In this document: positions 1 to 9,011 of the stretch, piece after piece
Numbering within the stretch: position 1 is the first letter of the stretch
How the letters are laid out: the number at the start of each line of letters is the position of its first letter
Origin: Janthinobacterium agaricidamnosum NBRC 102515 = DSM 9628
GTDB lineage: Bacteria; Pseudomonadota; Gammaproteobacteria; Burkholderiales; Burkholderiaceae_D
Assembly (NCBI RefSeq): GCF_000723165.1
Contig: NZ_HG322949.1
Location: 2,392,917 to 2,456,916, forward strand
Reading direction: 5' to 3'
Length of the DNA: 64,000 bases
Notes under the pieces: generated by a model
What the model saw: only the letters and a program-made list of their open reading frames with translations
The model's database searches: none
Told to the model about the DNA's origin: nothing
Made by a program: the position numbers and the translations under genes

Positions 1-626
1 TGCGAGCCCTGATCCGAATGAACCATCACAGGATCGACCGGCTTGCGTCGCCAAACCGCCATCAGCAGCGCGTTCATCGCCAGTTCCGTATCGATCCGCG
101 AACTCATCGACCAGCCGACGACCTGGCGCGAAAACAGGTCAAGTACCACTGCCAGGTACAGCCAGCCTTCATGGGTTCGAATGTAGGTGATGTCCGTCAC
201 CCAGACCCGATTTGGCTCAAGCACGTCAAATTGCCGCTGCAAATGATTCGGCGCCACCACCGATGGCGCGCTGCTACCTTTCCATTTGCGCTTACCGTAT
301 CCGGTTTGCGAGCGCAGGCCCGCTGAGCGCATGATGCGGTGAACGCGATTGATGCCGCATCGCTCTCCCAGGTCGCGCAGATCGTCGGAGACCTTGCGGT
401 AGCCGTAGACCGCGCCGCTTTCCAGCCATGACTATTGAATGTGACCGAGCAGGCGCTTGTCTTCCTTGGTGCGCTTGCTTTCCGGCTGAAGGCGCCACGC
501 ATAGAAACCGCTGGGATGCACTCCCATCATCTTGCACAAACGCCGCACTGGAAATTCGTCCTGTACCTCTTGAATGAAGGCGTACCTTACCCGGACGTCT
601 TGGCAAAGTACACCGCGGCCTTTTTC
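1..626 (-). pseudogene. IS3-family transposase OrfB (DDE integrase), nonsense-mutated and cut by the window edge
   Basis: Read in the minus-1 frame after OrfA, this encodes the rve/DDE integrase domain. VRYAFIQEVQDEFPVRRLCK is followed by KEDKRLLGHIQ and then a TAG at 432-434. The same frame continues SWLESGAVYGYRKVSDDL. Further on come VWVTDITYI, with the first catalytic Asp, and VHSDQGS, with the second. The third catalytic residue (Glu) lies beyond base 1. Related elements usually have Gln at the stop position (a KQSW-like stretch), so a single CAG-to-TAG change would explain the break. Confidence 0.8.
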
Positions 627-865
627 AAGATATCGCGCTCCTCGGTGACGCGCTTCAATTCCACCTTCAGTCGCCGCATCTCGTCTGATTGGGCGTCCTG
701 GGCCTTGCGCTCGGCTTCTGGCACCTCGTACCGTTTTGTCCACGCATAGATGCTGTGGATACTGACGCCCAGCCGTTCAGCGACTTCGGCCGTTGGATGC
801 CCACGCTCAACAACCTGCTTGACCGCAGCGACCTTAAATTCTTCCGTATAACGCTTACCCCTCAT
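587..865 (-). CDS. IS3-family transposase OrfA (HTH protein)
   Basis: A 92-residue OrfA. It begins MRGKRYTEEFKVAAVKQV and carries the helix-turn-helix typical of IS3 OrfA (AEVAERLGVSIHSIYAW). A leucine-zipper-like coiled coil follows (RRLKVELKRVTEERDILKKA). It binds the element ends and normally also supplies the N-terminus of the OrfAB fusion transposase. A run complementary to GAAAAAG at 620-626 lies where the minus-1 frameshift into OrfB is expected. The ATG is preceded by AAAGGAG on the coding strand, a strong ribosome binding site. Confidence 0.88.
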   Translation of the reverse strand: MRGKRYTEEFKVAAVKQVVERGHPTAEVAERLGVSIHSIYAWTKRYEVPEAERKAQDAQSDEMRRLKVELKRVTEERDILKKAAVYFAKTSG

Positions 866-890
866 GATTTCTCCTTTGCCTAAATTATGG

Positions 891-1348
891 CTCAGGAGTA
901 TCTACGATGGTTGTGGCGATTCAGTTTTTACTAACTACGCTCTACTTTTGAATATGATCATTTGGTGGTGGTATTACCATGTCCACGTTATTTCAGAGCA
1001 TTGCGCTCGTCGGCGATGTGGGAATTTTTCCGAAGCTGAAAAAGACCATGTACGAAAGTTGTCGAAAAAAATGTAGAGCCTCAACACTGTGACCGGTGAT
1101 CGATGAGCATGCTTCTGCTGTCATAAACAAAAGCACATTCAGAACTTTTTGTCCTGAATTTTTCTTCGATATTTTTCGCCTATTCGCTACATTGCTCTCA
1201 AAACATGCAGACGAGATTGATCGAGATATCGCATATTTCGGACTGTACCATGACTGCCGTACGTCTCCCAGGGGCGAGGAGATGAGGTGCGGCCACTTAT
1301 GATAGAGATATAACGTAGATTCAGGCGCTACTGGCATGCACAATAAGC
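891..1348. other. Intergenic stretch without a supported gene
   Basis: About 460 bases between the IS end and the LysR gene, with visibly lower GC than its surroundings. Several short open frames exist on both strands, but none has a recognisable motif, a good ribosome binding site or codon use like the neighbours. It may be sequence displaced by the insertion. I see no RNA gene in it. Confidence 0.5.
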
Positions 1349-2275
1349 TCAGCGCCCGCGTTCATCCGGTATGCTGCCCGCCGCATGCTTGCGTATCTGT
1401 TCCAGAAACAGCCGCGCGCCCTTGGCCAGCTTGGGCGAGCCATACACCGCATGGATGCTCGGATCGAGTCCCTTCGACGAGGTCAGGTGATAGGCCGCGC
1501 ACACCCTCACCAGCTTGCCTTCCTTGACCAGCGGTTCGGCCAGCCAGCTGCCGAGACGGGCGATGCCGGCGCCTTCCAGCGCGACGTGCAGCACCGCGAT
1601 GCCGGACGTAAAACGGTAGCGTGGCTTGACCTGGTAGCGCACGGTGCGCTCCAGCGATACAAAATGCCAGTCGCGCAAGATCCTCGGCGCGGTATGGATG
1701 ACCACGTCGTACGCCGCCAGGTCTTCCGGTTCGTGCGGTATGCCCATGCGGTCCAGGTAGTCCGGCGACGCATACATATAGCGCCGGTATTTCCACAGTT
1801 CGTAGCCGATCAATTCGCTCGACCGGGGAAAGGCGCCGCGGATTGCGAAGTCGAGCTTTTCCTCGATCGGATCGACGGTCTTGTCGGTGAAGTTGATGTC
1901 GATCGACACGCTCGGATAGTCGCGCGAAAATTTTGCCACCACTTTGGGCAGGAATCCCAGGCTGAGGATTTCCGGCGCCGAAATGCGCACCCACCCTTGC
2001 GGCGAGTTGCTCAGTTCGGATAGCTGGTCTTCCGCCTCGGCCTGGGTTTCCAGCAATTGCTGGGCGAAGACGTGGTACGCCGTGCCGGCCATGGTCAGCG
2101 TGAATTGCTTTTGGGTGCGCAGTATCAGTTCGGCGCCGATCGCTTCTTCCAGGTACTGGATGGCGCGCGTCACGGCACTCGGCGAGCAGCCCAGCATGCG
2201 CGCGGCGTGGACGAAGCTGCGTTTGTCGACGACGGTGCAAAAGGCGCGGATTTCCCACATCAGTTTGATGGACAT
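1349..2275 (-). CDS. LysR-family transcriptional regulator
   Basis: A 308-residue LysR regulator. The N-terminal winged HTH runs over about residues 5-65, with the typical FVHAARMLGCSPSAVTRAIQ helix pair. A periplasmic-binding-protein-like effector domain follows from about residue 95 (DFAIRGAFPRSSELI). The frame is open 38 codons further upstream, but I chose the start MSIKLMWEIRAF because GGAG sits at proper spacing before it and the HTH begins at the normal distance. It is divergent from a TSUP permease gene across 163 bases, the usual arrangement for a LysR protein and its target. Both the target and the inducer are inference. Confidence 0.9.
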   Translation of the reverse strand: MSIKLMWEIRAFCTVVDKRSFVHAARMLGCSPSAVTRAIQYLEEAIGAELILRTQKQFTLTMAGTAYHVFAQQLLETQAEAEDQLSELSNSPQGWVRISAPEILSLGFLPKVVAKFSRDYPSVSIDINFTDKTVDPIEEKLDFAIRGAFPRSSELIGYELWKYRRYMYASPDYLDRMGIPHEPEDLAAYDVVIHTAPRILRDWHFVSLERTVRYQVKPRYRFTSGIAVLHVALEGAGIARLGSWLAEPLVKEGKLVRVCAAYHLTSSKGLDPSIHAVYGSPKLAKGARLFLEQIRKHAAGSIPDERGR

Positions 2276-2438
2276 TATGCTCACTCCAGGACGATGCCTG
2301 CCAGTAGACCGCATCGCGGGTAATTCCGTCAAGCGCCATGGTTGATTGCGTTTTTCGCAATTTGAAGTTGCATCCAGAAAAGTATCCACCGCCTATACTC
2401 GGTTTGTCAGACTCATATTCAATCCAGGAACAGCGGCG

Positions 2439-3200
2439 ATGCTCACGATTTCCCTTTTATGCATGTTCGCCTTTTTTGCCGGGCTGATCGATGCCGCGGT
2501 CGGCGGCGGCGGCTTGATCCAGTTGCCGGCGTTGTTCAACCTGATGCCGGGCATGGTCTCGACCTCCCTGCTGGGCACTAACAAGATCGCCTCCGCTTGC
2601 GGCACCGCGTTTGCCGCCCGTTCTTTCATCGGCAAGGTCAGCATTCCCTGGCTGCTGGTGCTGCCGGCGGTGGCCGCGGCGTTCGTCATGTCGTTCATCG
2701 GCGCGGCGGCGGTATCGTTCGTGCCGCAGCACGTGGTGCGCCCGCTGGTGCTGGTACTGATTATCGTGATGGCGATCTATACCTTCATCAAGAAGGATTT
2801 CGGCACGGTGCGCGAGAGCCGGCCGATCGGCCCGCGCGAACGGATACTGGCGATGGTGATCGGCGGCGCGATCGGTTTTTACGACGGCCTGTTTGGTCCC
2901 GGCACCGGCAGCTTCCTGATTTTCCTGTTTATCCGGGTGTTCGCCTTCGATTTCATCCTGGCGTCGGCTTGTTCGAAACTGGTGAATATCGCCACCAATA
3001 TCGCGGCGCTGGCTTTTTTTATCCCGGCCGGCCATGTGGTATATGCGGTGGCCGCGCCGATGGCGGTCTTTAATATCCTCGGCGCGATGACCGGCACCTG
3101 GATCGCGGTGCGCCGCGGCGCGGCTTTTGTGCGCGTATTGTTCCTGGTGTTGCTGGCGCTGTTGATCGTCAAACTGTCGTACGACATATTCTTCCATTAA
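2439..3200 (+). CDS. TSUP/TauE-SafE family (YfcA-like) membrane permease
   Basis: A 253-residue, highly hydrophobic protein with about 8 membrane segments in the two-half layout of the TSUP family. The signatures GLIDAAVGGGGLIQLPALF in the first half and FYDGLFGPGTGSFLIF in the second are typical of YfcA-type members. The family exports or imports sulfur-containing organic anions such as sulfite, sulfoacetate or taurine derivatives; the substrate here is unknown. An AGGA ribosome site precedes the chosen ATG; the longer open frame upstream (from 2346) is not protein-like. The neighbouring divergent LysR gene probably controls it. Confidence 0.88.
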   Translation: MLTISLLCMFAFFAGLIDAAVGGGGLIQLPALFNLMPGMVSTSLLGTNKIASACGTAFAARSFIGKVSIPWLLVLPAVAAAFVMSFIGAAAVSFVPQHVVRPLVLVLIIVMAIYTFIKKDFGTVRESRPIGPRERILAMVIGGAIGFYDGLFGPGTGSFLIFLFIRVFAFDFILASACSKLVNIATNIAALAFFIPAGHVVYAVAAPMAVFNILGAMTGTWIAVRRGAAFVRVLFLVLLALLIVKLSYDIFFH

Positions 3201-3212
3201 ACAGGCGCGATC

Positions 3213-3869
3213 ATGAAAAAGATCAAAGGCGTGCTGTGGGATAACGACGGTGTGCTGGTCGATACCGAGCGTTTATTTTATGAAGCTAACCGCCAGTTAT
3301 TGCGGGAGCATGCAGTCGATTTGACGGAAAAACAATATTTCGACTGGTTTTTGGATGAAAATTACGGCGCCTGGCATTTATTAAGGGCCAAGGGCTATGG
3401 CGACGAGCGTATCCAGTTATTACGTATCGAACGGCGCCGGCGTTTCAGCGCATTGCTGCGCCAGGCGCAGCATGTGGCGATCCGCGATATGGAGCAGCTG
3501 CTGTCCCATTTCTGGCGCCGCATACCGATGGCGGTCGTCACCAGCGCGCATGGCGAGCATTTCCGGCAAAGCCATGCGACGTGCGCATTGCAGGGCTATT
3601 TCGATTTTGTATTGACGCGCGAAATGTATGCAAACAGCAAACCGGCGCCCGATGGTTATTTGATGGGCCTGCAACGCTTCGGCTTGCATCCCGATGAATG
3701 CATCGCGGTGGAAGATTCTCCGCGCGGTTTGCGGGCGGCCAATGCGGCGGGACTGGAATGCATCGTGGTGCGTAACAGTATGAACCGGCATTATGCGTTC
3801 GATCATGCTTTTTGCGTGGTCGACAGCGTGGCCGAGTTGCACGAAGTGATCGATTCCTTTGTGAATTAG
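3213..3869 (+). CDS. HAD-superfamily hydrolase, subfamily IA
   Basis: A 218-residue HAD phosphatase of the beta-phosphoglucomutase/phosphatase group. Motif I is WDNDGVLVDTE (nucleophile Asp plus acid/base Asp), followed by a helical cap domain over about residues 20-85. Motif II is VVTSA, motif III is the Lys in NSKPAPDGY, and motif IV is CIAVEDSPRG. All catalytic positions are present, so it should be an active small-molecule phosphatase or mutase. The substrate cannot be told from sequence. It begins 12 bases after the TSUP gene and may be co-transcribed with it. Confidence 0.88.
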   Translation: MKKIKGVLWDNDGVLVDTERLFYEANRQLLREHAVDLTEKQYFDWFLDENYGAWHLLRAKGYGDERIQLLRIERRRRFSALLRQAQHVAIRDMEQLLSHFWRRIPMAVVTSAHGEHFRQSHATCALQGYFDFVLTREMYANSKPAPDGYLMGLQRFGLHPDECIAVEDSPRGLRAANAAGLECIVVRNSMNRHYAFDHAFCVVDSVAELHEVIDSFVN

Positions 3870-3976
3870 AAGATATCCTCCCAATACGATCCGTTTGCCG
3901 GCGATTACAATTAGCCAACTCAGCAAACGGATGCCGTCCAGCCAGGCCGTTACCGGCGCTGGCGGCACAGATACTC

Positions 3977-4774
3977 ATGACCAGACCGCAGTTACACTTC
4001 GCGCACGCCAATAGCTATCCGGCGGGCACTTATCGCCAATTCTTCGATTTGCTGGGCGAGCATTACCGGATCCAGGCGCTCGACATGCACGGCCATGATC
4101 CGCGTTATCCGGTCAGCACCGGCTGGCACGAACTGGTGCAGGAATTGATTGCCGACCTGGAACAACGTTATACCGAACCCGTCATCATGGTCGGCCATTC
4201 GCTGGGCGGCATGTTGAGTTTGATGCTGGCCAAGGCGCGGCCGGACCTGGTGCGCTGCGTGGTCTTGCTCGATGCGCCGGTGGTGGCGGGCTGGCGCGCG
4301 TGGTTCGTGCGCCTCGCGCGCGGCACCAGGTGGGGTGAGAGTTTGTCGCCGGCGCGGTTTTCGGCCAAGCGGCGCAAGCTGTGGCCCGATGCGCAAGCGG
4401 CGTATCGGCATTTCGCCGGCAAGGACCTGTTTGCGGCGTGGGCACCGCAAGTGTTGCGCGACTATATAGCTAACGGCCTGGCGCCGCATCCGGACGGTGT
4501 GCAACTGCGTTTTACGCGCGAAATCGAGACCCAGGTATATCTCGGTTTGCCGCATCATATCGGTGCGCTGGTCCGCGACGGCTTGCCGGTGCCGATCGGT
4601 TTTATCGGCGGCAGCGAGTCGGTCGAATGCCGCCAGGCGGGTCTGACCGCCACGCGCAAGCTGGTCGGGCGCTTTTTCCGGCAAGTTCCGGGCGGCCATT
4701 TGTTTCCGATGGAGTCGCCGCGGGTGGCGGCCAACGAGGTGCACAAGATGATTTCAGCGTTGCTTTCCACGTAG
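3977..4774 (+). CDS. Alpha/beta-fold hydrolase
   Basis: A 265-residue alpha/beta hydrolase. The nucleophile elbow is GHSLGGM (Ser near residue 75). A C-terminal His occurs in PGGHLFPME, and an acidic residue is available in the strand before it. An early HG-type oxyanion region is replaced by HANSYPAGTYRQFF. The start at MTRPQLHFAHANSYPAG fits the family N-terminus; the frame is open further upstream but overlaps the HAD gene end and looks non-coding. The substrate is unknown; esterase or thioesterase-type activity is the family expectation. Confidence 0.87.
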   Translation: MTRPQLHFAHANSYPAGTYRQFFDLLGEHYRIQALDMHGHDPRYPVSTGWHELVQELIADLEQRYTEPVIMVGHSLGGMLSLMLAKARPDLVRCVVLLDAPVVAGWRAWFVRLARGTRWGESLSPARFSAKRRKLWPDAQAAYRHFAGKDLFAAWAPQVLRDYIANGLAPHPDGVQLRFTREIETQVYLGLPHHIGALVRDGLPVPIGFIGGSESVECRQAGLTATRKLVGRFFRQVPGGHLFPMESPRVAANEVHKMISALLST

Positions 4775-4935
4775 CATGCGCATTTTTTGAAGGAAAAGTA
4801 AGATGGAGAAGGCCAAAAGCAGGGTCTTTTCGCGTAAAATCCTGCCATCCGGGCCGCGCGCCCTCCAGTTGTTTCCCTCCGAAGCGCCGCGCAGCCCAGC
4901 CATTCCCCTGAAATTCTTAAGAAAATGCCTTTGCG

Positions 4936-5502
4936 ATGACGATTAAAAGCGATAAATGGATACGCCGGATGGCGGAACAAACCGGCATGATCGAGCCCTT
5001 CGAACCGGGCCAGGTGCGCAGCGTCAATGACCGCAAGGTGATTTCCTACGGCACCTCGTCGTACGGTTACGATATCCGCTGCGCCGATGAATTCAAGATT
5101 TTCACGAATATCAACAGCACCATCGTCGATCCGAAAAACTTCGATTCGAATTCCTTCGTCGACGTGAAAAGCGATGTCTGCATCATTCCGCCGAATTCGT
5201 TCGCCCTGGCGCGCACCATCGAATATTTCCGCATTCCGCGCAGCGTATTGACGATTTGCCTCGGTAAATCGACTTATGCCCGTTGCGGCATCATCGTCAA
5301 CGTGACGCCGTTCGAACCGGAATGGGAAGGTTATGTGACGCTGGAATTCTCGAATACCACGCCGCTGCCGGCCAAGATCTATGCCGGTGAAGGCTGCGCG
5401 CAAGTGCTGTTCTTTGAAAGCGATGAAGAGTGCGAAACCTCGTACAAGGACCGCGACGGTAAATACCAGGGCCAAAGCGGCGTAACGCTGCCGAAGGCTT
5501 GA
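4936..5502 (+). CDS. dcd: dCTP deaminase
   Basis: A 188-residue dCTP deaminase, full length for the bacterial enzyme. It deaminates dCTP to dUTP in the cytosol, feeding thymidylate synthesis; thyA and folA lie elsewhere in this window. Recognisable segments are [11 protein letters not shown] near the N-terminus, the active-site region [19 protein letters not shown] with the catalytic Glu just after, and the nucleotide-binding stretch [11 protein letters not shown] towards the C-terminus. The upstream 160 bases hold no gene. Confidence 0.96.
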   Translation: MTIKSDKWIRRMAEQTGMIEPFEPGQVRSVNDRKVISYGTSSYGYDIRCADEFKIFTNINSTIVDPKNFDSNSFVDVKSDVCIIPPNSFALARTIEYFRIPRSVLTICLGKSTYARCGIIVNVTPFEPEWEGYVTLEFSNTTPLPAKIYAGEGCAQVLFFESDEECETSYKDRDGKYQGQSGVTLPKA

Positions 5503-5536
5503 TGCAAGACAGCTCAAGCATGTATTCAGCGCAACT

Positions 5537-6976
5537 TTAATCCTGCTTCAGCGGCAGCAGGATTTCCACGCACAGGCCGCCGCCATCGCGGTTGTGCGCG
5601 CTGATCGTGCCGCGGTGGACTTGCACCACGTGCCTGGCGATCGCCAGTCCCAGGCCGTGGCCTTCGGTTTTTTCGGTATTGGCGGCCCTGAAAAACGGCT
5701 GGAAGATCGCCTTCAGGTCGGCCTGCGCCACGCCCGGGCCGCGGTCCAGCACCGCGATGCGCACCGACTGGCCGTGGTCCTGCACGCCGACTTCCAGTTC
5801 CACGGCGCCGCCCTCGGGACTGTGCTTGATGGCGTTGCGCACCACGTTTTCCACCGCGCGGCCCAATAGGTCGGCGTGGCCGGCGACCGTCACGTCGGCT
5901 TCGCCGGCCACGCCGATGGCGATAGTGCGGCTGGCTGCCTCGAAGCGGGCGTCGCCGGAGATTTCATCGATCAGGTCGGCGATACTGATGTCTTCACCCA
6001 TCGCATGCAGTGCGCCGGCTTCCAGGCGCGACAGCGTCAGCAATTCTCCGACCAGTTTATCCATGCGCACGCTTTCGCGTTCGATGCGCTCCATCGACGC
6101 CGCCATCTTGTCGGGCTGCTGGTGCGCCAGGCCGATCGCCGCCTGCAGCCGCGCCAGCGGCGAGCGCAGCTCGTGCGACACATCGTGCAGCAAGCGGGTC
6201 TGGCCATCCATCAGGCTGCGCAGCCGGCCCGTCATGCGGTCGAAGTCGTATCCCAGCGCTTGCAGCTCGTCGCTGTGCTTGCCTGGCGGGCCGAAGCGCG
6301 GCGCCAGGTCGCCGCCCGACGCGGCTTCGAACGCTTGCCGTAATTCACGGATCGGACGCGAAAAATACCAGGCCAGCAAGAAGGCGAACAACAGGCTGGC
6401 CAGCGTCGCGCCGACGATCGGAATGACGCTGCGGAACGGCGAGTAGATCGGCACCGGCGGCAAGCCGCGCATGGCAGGGGGCCTGGCGCCGTCATACGCG
6501 GGGCCGGGGGCTGGATTGGGCTTGCCATCGGCCAATGGCGGGACCATCCCGCCGGGGAAAAACCTGCGGAAATGTTCGGAAAAGGGCAGGAATAGCAGGT
6601 AGCGGTGGCCGTCGGCGGCGCTGACTTCGCGCACCACCCGCTGTTTGTCGGGCTGGCCCAGCAAGTGGCGGGCTTGCAGCAGCAGCGCCGCCTTGACTTC
6701 ACGCTGCAAGATGTCATGTCCGCTTTCATCGACCGCCATCACGCGGTGGCGCTGCATCTGGTCGAGGAACTGGCGCAGCGCGTCGGCGCCGCCGAATTGC
6801 AGCGTGGCGGCGGCCGCGTCGATCGCGCTCTGGGCCGGTGGGCTGCTGTCGATATCTTGCGCCTGTTGCAGGCGCATGGCGCGCTCCTTGAGCCAGAACG
6901 TGCCGCCGATGCCGATGGTGGCGGTCACCTGCGCCAGCAGGATCGACAGGAAAAACTTCCAGAACAGGCGGCCCAC
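5537..6976 (-). CDS. cpxA: CpxA-like envelope-stress sensor histidine kinase
   Basis: A 479-residue membrane histidine kinase. TM1 is at about residues 8-28. A periplasmic domain of about 155 residues includes a Pro/Gly-rich stretch. TM2 lies near 185-207, followed by HAMP, the H-box HDVSHELRSPLARLQ, the N-box (ENVVRNAIKHSPEGG) and the G-boxes (DRGPGV, GHGLGLAIARHV). It overlaps no gene and starts 3 bases after the response-regulator stop, so the two form an operon. The CpxA assignment rests on the architecture, the divergent CpxP/Spy-like gene and the CpxR-type boxes between them; the exact stress sensed is inference. Confidence 0.85.
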   Translation of the reverse strand: MGRLFWKFFLSILLAQVTATIGIGGTFWLKERAMRLQQAQDIDSSPPAQSAIDAAAATLQFGGADALRQFLDQMQRHRVMAVDESGHDILQREVKAALLLQARHLLGQPDKQRVVREVSAADGHRYLLFLPFSEHFRRFFPGGMVPPLADGKPNPAPGPAYDGARPPAMRGLPPVPIYSPFRSVIPIVGATLASLLFAFLLAWYFSRPIRELRQAFEAASGGDLAPRFGPPGKHSDELQALGYDFDRMTGRLRSLMDGQTRLLHDVSHELRSPLARLQAAIGLAHQQPDKMAASMERIERESVRMDKLVGELLTLSRLEAGALHAMGEDISIADLIDEISGDARFEAASRTIAIGVAGEADVTVAGHADLLGRAVENVVRNAIKHSPEGGAVELEVGVQDHGQSVRIAVLDRGPGVAQADLKAIFQPFFRAANTEKTEGHGLGLAIARHVVQVHRGTISAHNRDGGGLCVEILLPLKQD

Positions 6977-6979
6977 GGC

Positions 6980-7669
<690 letters not shown>

Positions 7670-7742
7670 GCGCCGCGCTTCTCTTCCGTCTGTGCTGTGG
7701 TGCTGTCCATGATATCAAACAAGGCTGCCGGGGCCGCTCCAA

Positions 7743-7823
7743 TTTACGCGCTTTTACACGGCGATGTAAGCGTTTCGACACATTTTCTTTACATGATTTT
7801 ACTTTACGCTAACGGCGCTTTAC
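7743..7823. promoter_or_regulatory. Cluster of CpxR-box-like repeats between cpxRA and the CpxP/Spy-like gene
   Basis: On the plus strand TTTAC-N5-TTTAC occurs at 7743-7757 and again at 7788-7802. On the other strand these read GTAAA-N5-GTAAA, the established CpxR consensus. Further TTTAC half-sites are at 7803-7807 and 7819-7823. The cluster sits in the 204-base divergent gap, 50-130 bases before the GTG of the CpxP/Spy-like gene and 74-154 bases from the cpxR start. Control of both directions by CpxR is inferred. Confidence 0.8.
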
Positions 7824-7873
7824 ATGAGCCAGCCAGACAATCACCGTTCCGATTACTTTCCAGGACTCTCATA

Positions 7874-8410
7874 GTGAATCACTCGAAAAAACCGTTCAAC
7901 ATCCTGTTGCTGGCCGCCGCACTGGCATTGCCGGGTGCCGCCTGGGCCGATCAGCCACCGCCACCGGGCGGTCCCGGGCAGCATCCCGGCCCTGCCGGCG
8001 CGCCGCCGTTCATGCATCGCGGCCCGGGTCAGGGCCCGGGCTTTGGCCATGGCTTCGGTCATGGCTTTGGCGGTGCGCAAGGCCAGCCGCCATTCCTGCG
8101 CGGGCTGGACTTGAGCGAGACGCAGCAAGACCAGGTTTTTGCCATCACCCATGAACAGGCGCCGGCGTTGCGCGAGCAGCACAAGGCCGCCGCCAAGGCG
8201 CGCCAGGAATTGCGCGCGCTGAGCCGCGCCGCGCAATTCGACGAAGCCAGGGCCGCCGCGCTGGCCCAGGCCGAAGGGCAGGCGATTGCCGCGATCAGCC
8301 TGCAGCGCGCCCGTTCGGAACAGAAAATCCTGGCCCTGCTGACGCCGGAACAGCGCAAGCAGCTGGAACAGCGCTTCACCGGCCCGCAGCGCGGCCCGCG
8401 CCCACAATAA
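7874..8410 (+). CDS. Periplasmic LTXXQ (Spy/CpxP-family) protein
   Basis: A 178-residue exported protein. The GTG start gives a clean Sec signal peptide (NILLLAAALALPGAAWA) cut near residue 25, and CAGGA precedes it. After the signal comes a Pro/Gly/His-rich linker with a repeated GHGFGHGFGG-like stretch that could bind metal. A helical hairpin follows, with the family motifs LDLSETQQDQVFAI and LLTPEQRKQLEQRF. The family comprises periplasmic chaperones or stress sensors that bind unfolded proteins or metals and damp the Cpx kinase. Its position opposite cpxRA supports the same role here. Confidence 0.87.
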   Translation: MNHSKKPFNILLLAAALALPGAAWADQPPPPGGPGQHPGPAGAPPFMHRGPGQGPGFGHGFGHGFGGAQGQPPFLRGLDLSETQQDQVFAITHEQAPALREQHKAAAKARQELRALSRAAQFDEARAAALAQAEGQAIAAISLQRARSEQKILALLTPEQRKQLEQRFTGPQRGPRPQ

Positions 8411-8445
8411 AAATTCTTTCACCACCGGCCACCAAGGAGACCGCC

Positions 8446-8520
8446 ATGTCGATCAGCGCTCTTACGTCCAATAGCGCGGCGGCCCAGGCCAGCGGCAACC
8501 TGGTCAACACCACGGCTTGA
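8446..8520 (+). CDS. Possible 24-residue peptide or gene remnant
   Basis: A short frame with a strong AAGGAG ribosome binding site 7 bases before its ATG. It encodes MSISALTSNSAAAQASGNL and a few more residues, then stops. The small-residue-rich start resembles the beginning of some flagellin- or YjfB-like proteins, but no continuation is visible in any frame. It is either a genuine micro-protein or the 5' stub of a lost gene. Confidence 0.3.
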   Translation: MSISALTSNSAAAQASGNLVNTTA

Positions 8521-8945
8521 GCATCATGCGCCGCAGCCCTGTCCCAATGCCGCTGTTGCTGCTGAGACTGGCGTTCTTTTGCGCCGGACTGAACCCGGTG
8601 CTGGCGGGGTTGCCGCATTTACTGGAATATGCATGGCATTACCGCGCCGCGCTGAGCACGGCCTGGCATCAGATCTGGAAGCGATGCCGGCCGGCCTGAA
8701 GCTCGGCCGGGCGGCGTCGCAGAGCAGCGCCGCCAACCTGGCGCAGAGCAGCGACGCCAGCGACGGCGTGTTCAACGACGGCTACGCGCTGACGCTGGCC
8801 GTCAACGGCTGCTTCCAGCCCCTCATCTTTTTCATCCGTTCGCCGCGCCGAACTGCGATTCGCTGAATCAGGCGCCGCGCACCCTGGGCCGAAAGGCGTT
8901 TCGCCGCCCCGTGAGCTGCGGCGGCCAGCCAGCCTTGCCATGCGC
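8521..8945. other. Gene-free stretch upstream of the sigma-54 operon
   Basis: About 425 bases without a convincing gene. A 60-codon TTG-initiated frame at 8517-8699 is hydrophobic at its start but has no recognisable family. A second frame around 8690-8866 is protein-like in composition but has no plausible start. An imperfect dyad GATTC-GCT-GAATC lies at 8857-8869 and GGCG-TTT-CGCC at 8895-8905, both at suitable distances for activator sites of the downstream sigma-54 promoter. Confidence 0.45.
8857..8869. promoter_or_regulatory. Candidate upstream activator site (dyad GATTC-N3-GAATC)
   Basis: A five-base perfect inverted repeat with a three-base centre, about 100 bases upstream of the expected sigma-54 transcription start. 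Bacterial enhancer-binding proteins with a Fis-type HTH bind dyads at this range. Only one copy is seen, so this remains a guess; the GGCG-TTT-CGCC dyad at 8895-8905 is an alternative. Confidence 0.3.
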
Positions 8946-8961
8946 TGGCACGCCGCTTGCA
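8946..8961 (+). promoter_or_regulatory. Sigma-54 (RpoN) minus-24/minus-12 promoter
   Basis: The sequence TGGCACG-CCGC-TTGCA matches the sigma-54 consensus TGGCACG-N4-TTGCW at every defined position. GG and GC are separated by the required 10 bases. Transcription should start near 8972, giving a leader of about 40 bases before the ATG at 9012. The downstream operon is convergent with a sigma-54 activator gene at 16332-17678, which makes this match functionally plausible. The exact start site is inference. Confidence 0.85.
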
Positions 8962-9011
8962 GTACCGACGCTATCGGCGGCATGGCCCGCCTTCTTGCAC
9001 CGGAGACTGCG

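Larger units (their letters stand above)
1..890 (-). mobile_element. IS3-family insertion sequence, partial at window edge
   Basis: Two overlapping minus-strand reading frames encode an IS3-type OrfA and OrfB. The element runs off the window at base 1, so its other end and its inverted repeats cannot be compared. The near end lies somewhere around 866-960; I could not fix an exact terminal repeat. OrfB has an in-frame stop (see its entry), so this copy is probably not autonomous. Confidence 0.85.

Noticed and set aside
993..1343. 116-codon minus-strand frame next to the IS element
   Set aside because: No motif, no ribosome site and composition unlike neighbours; treated as non-coding.
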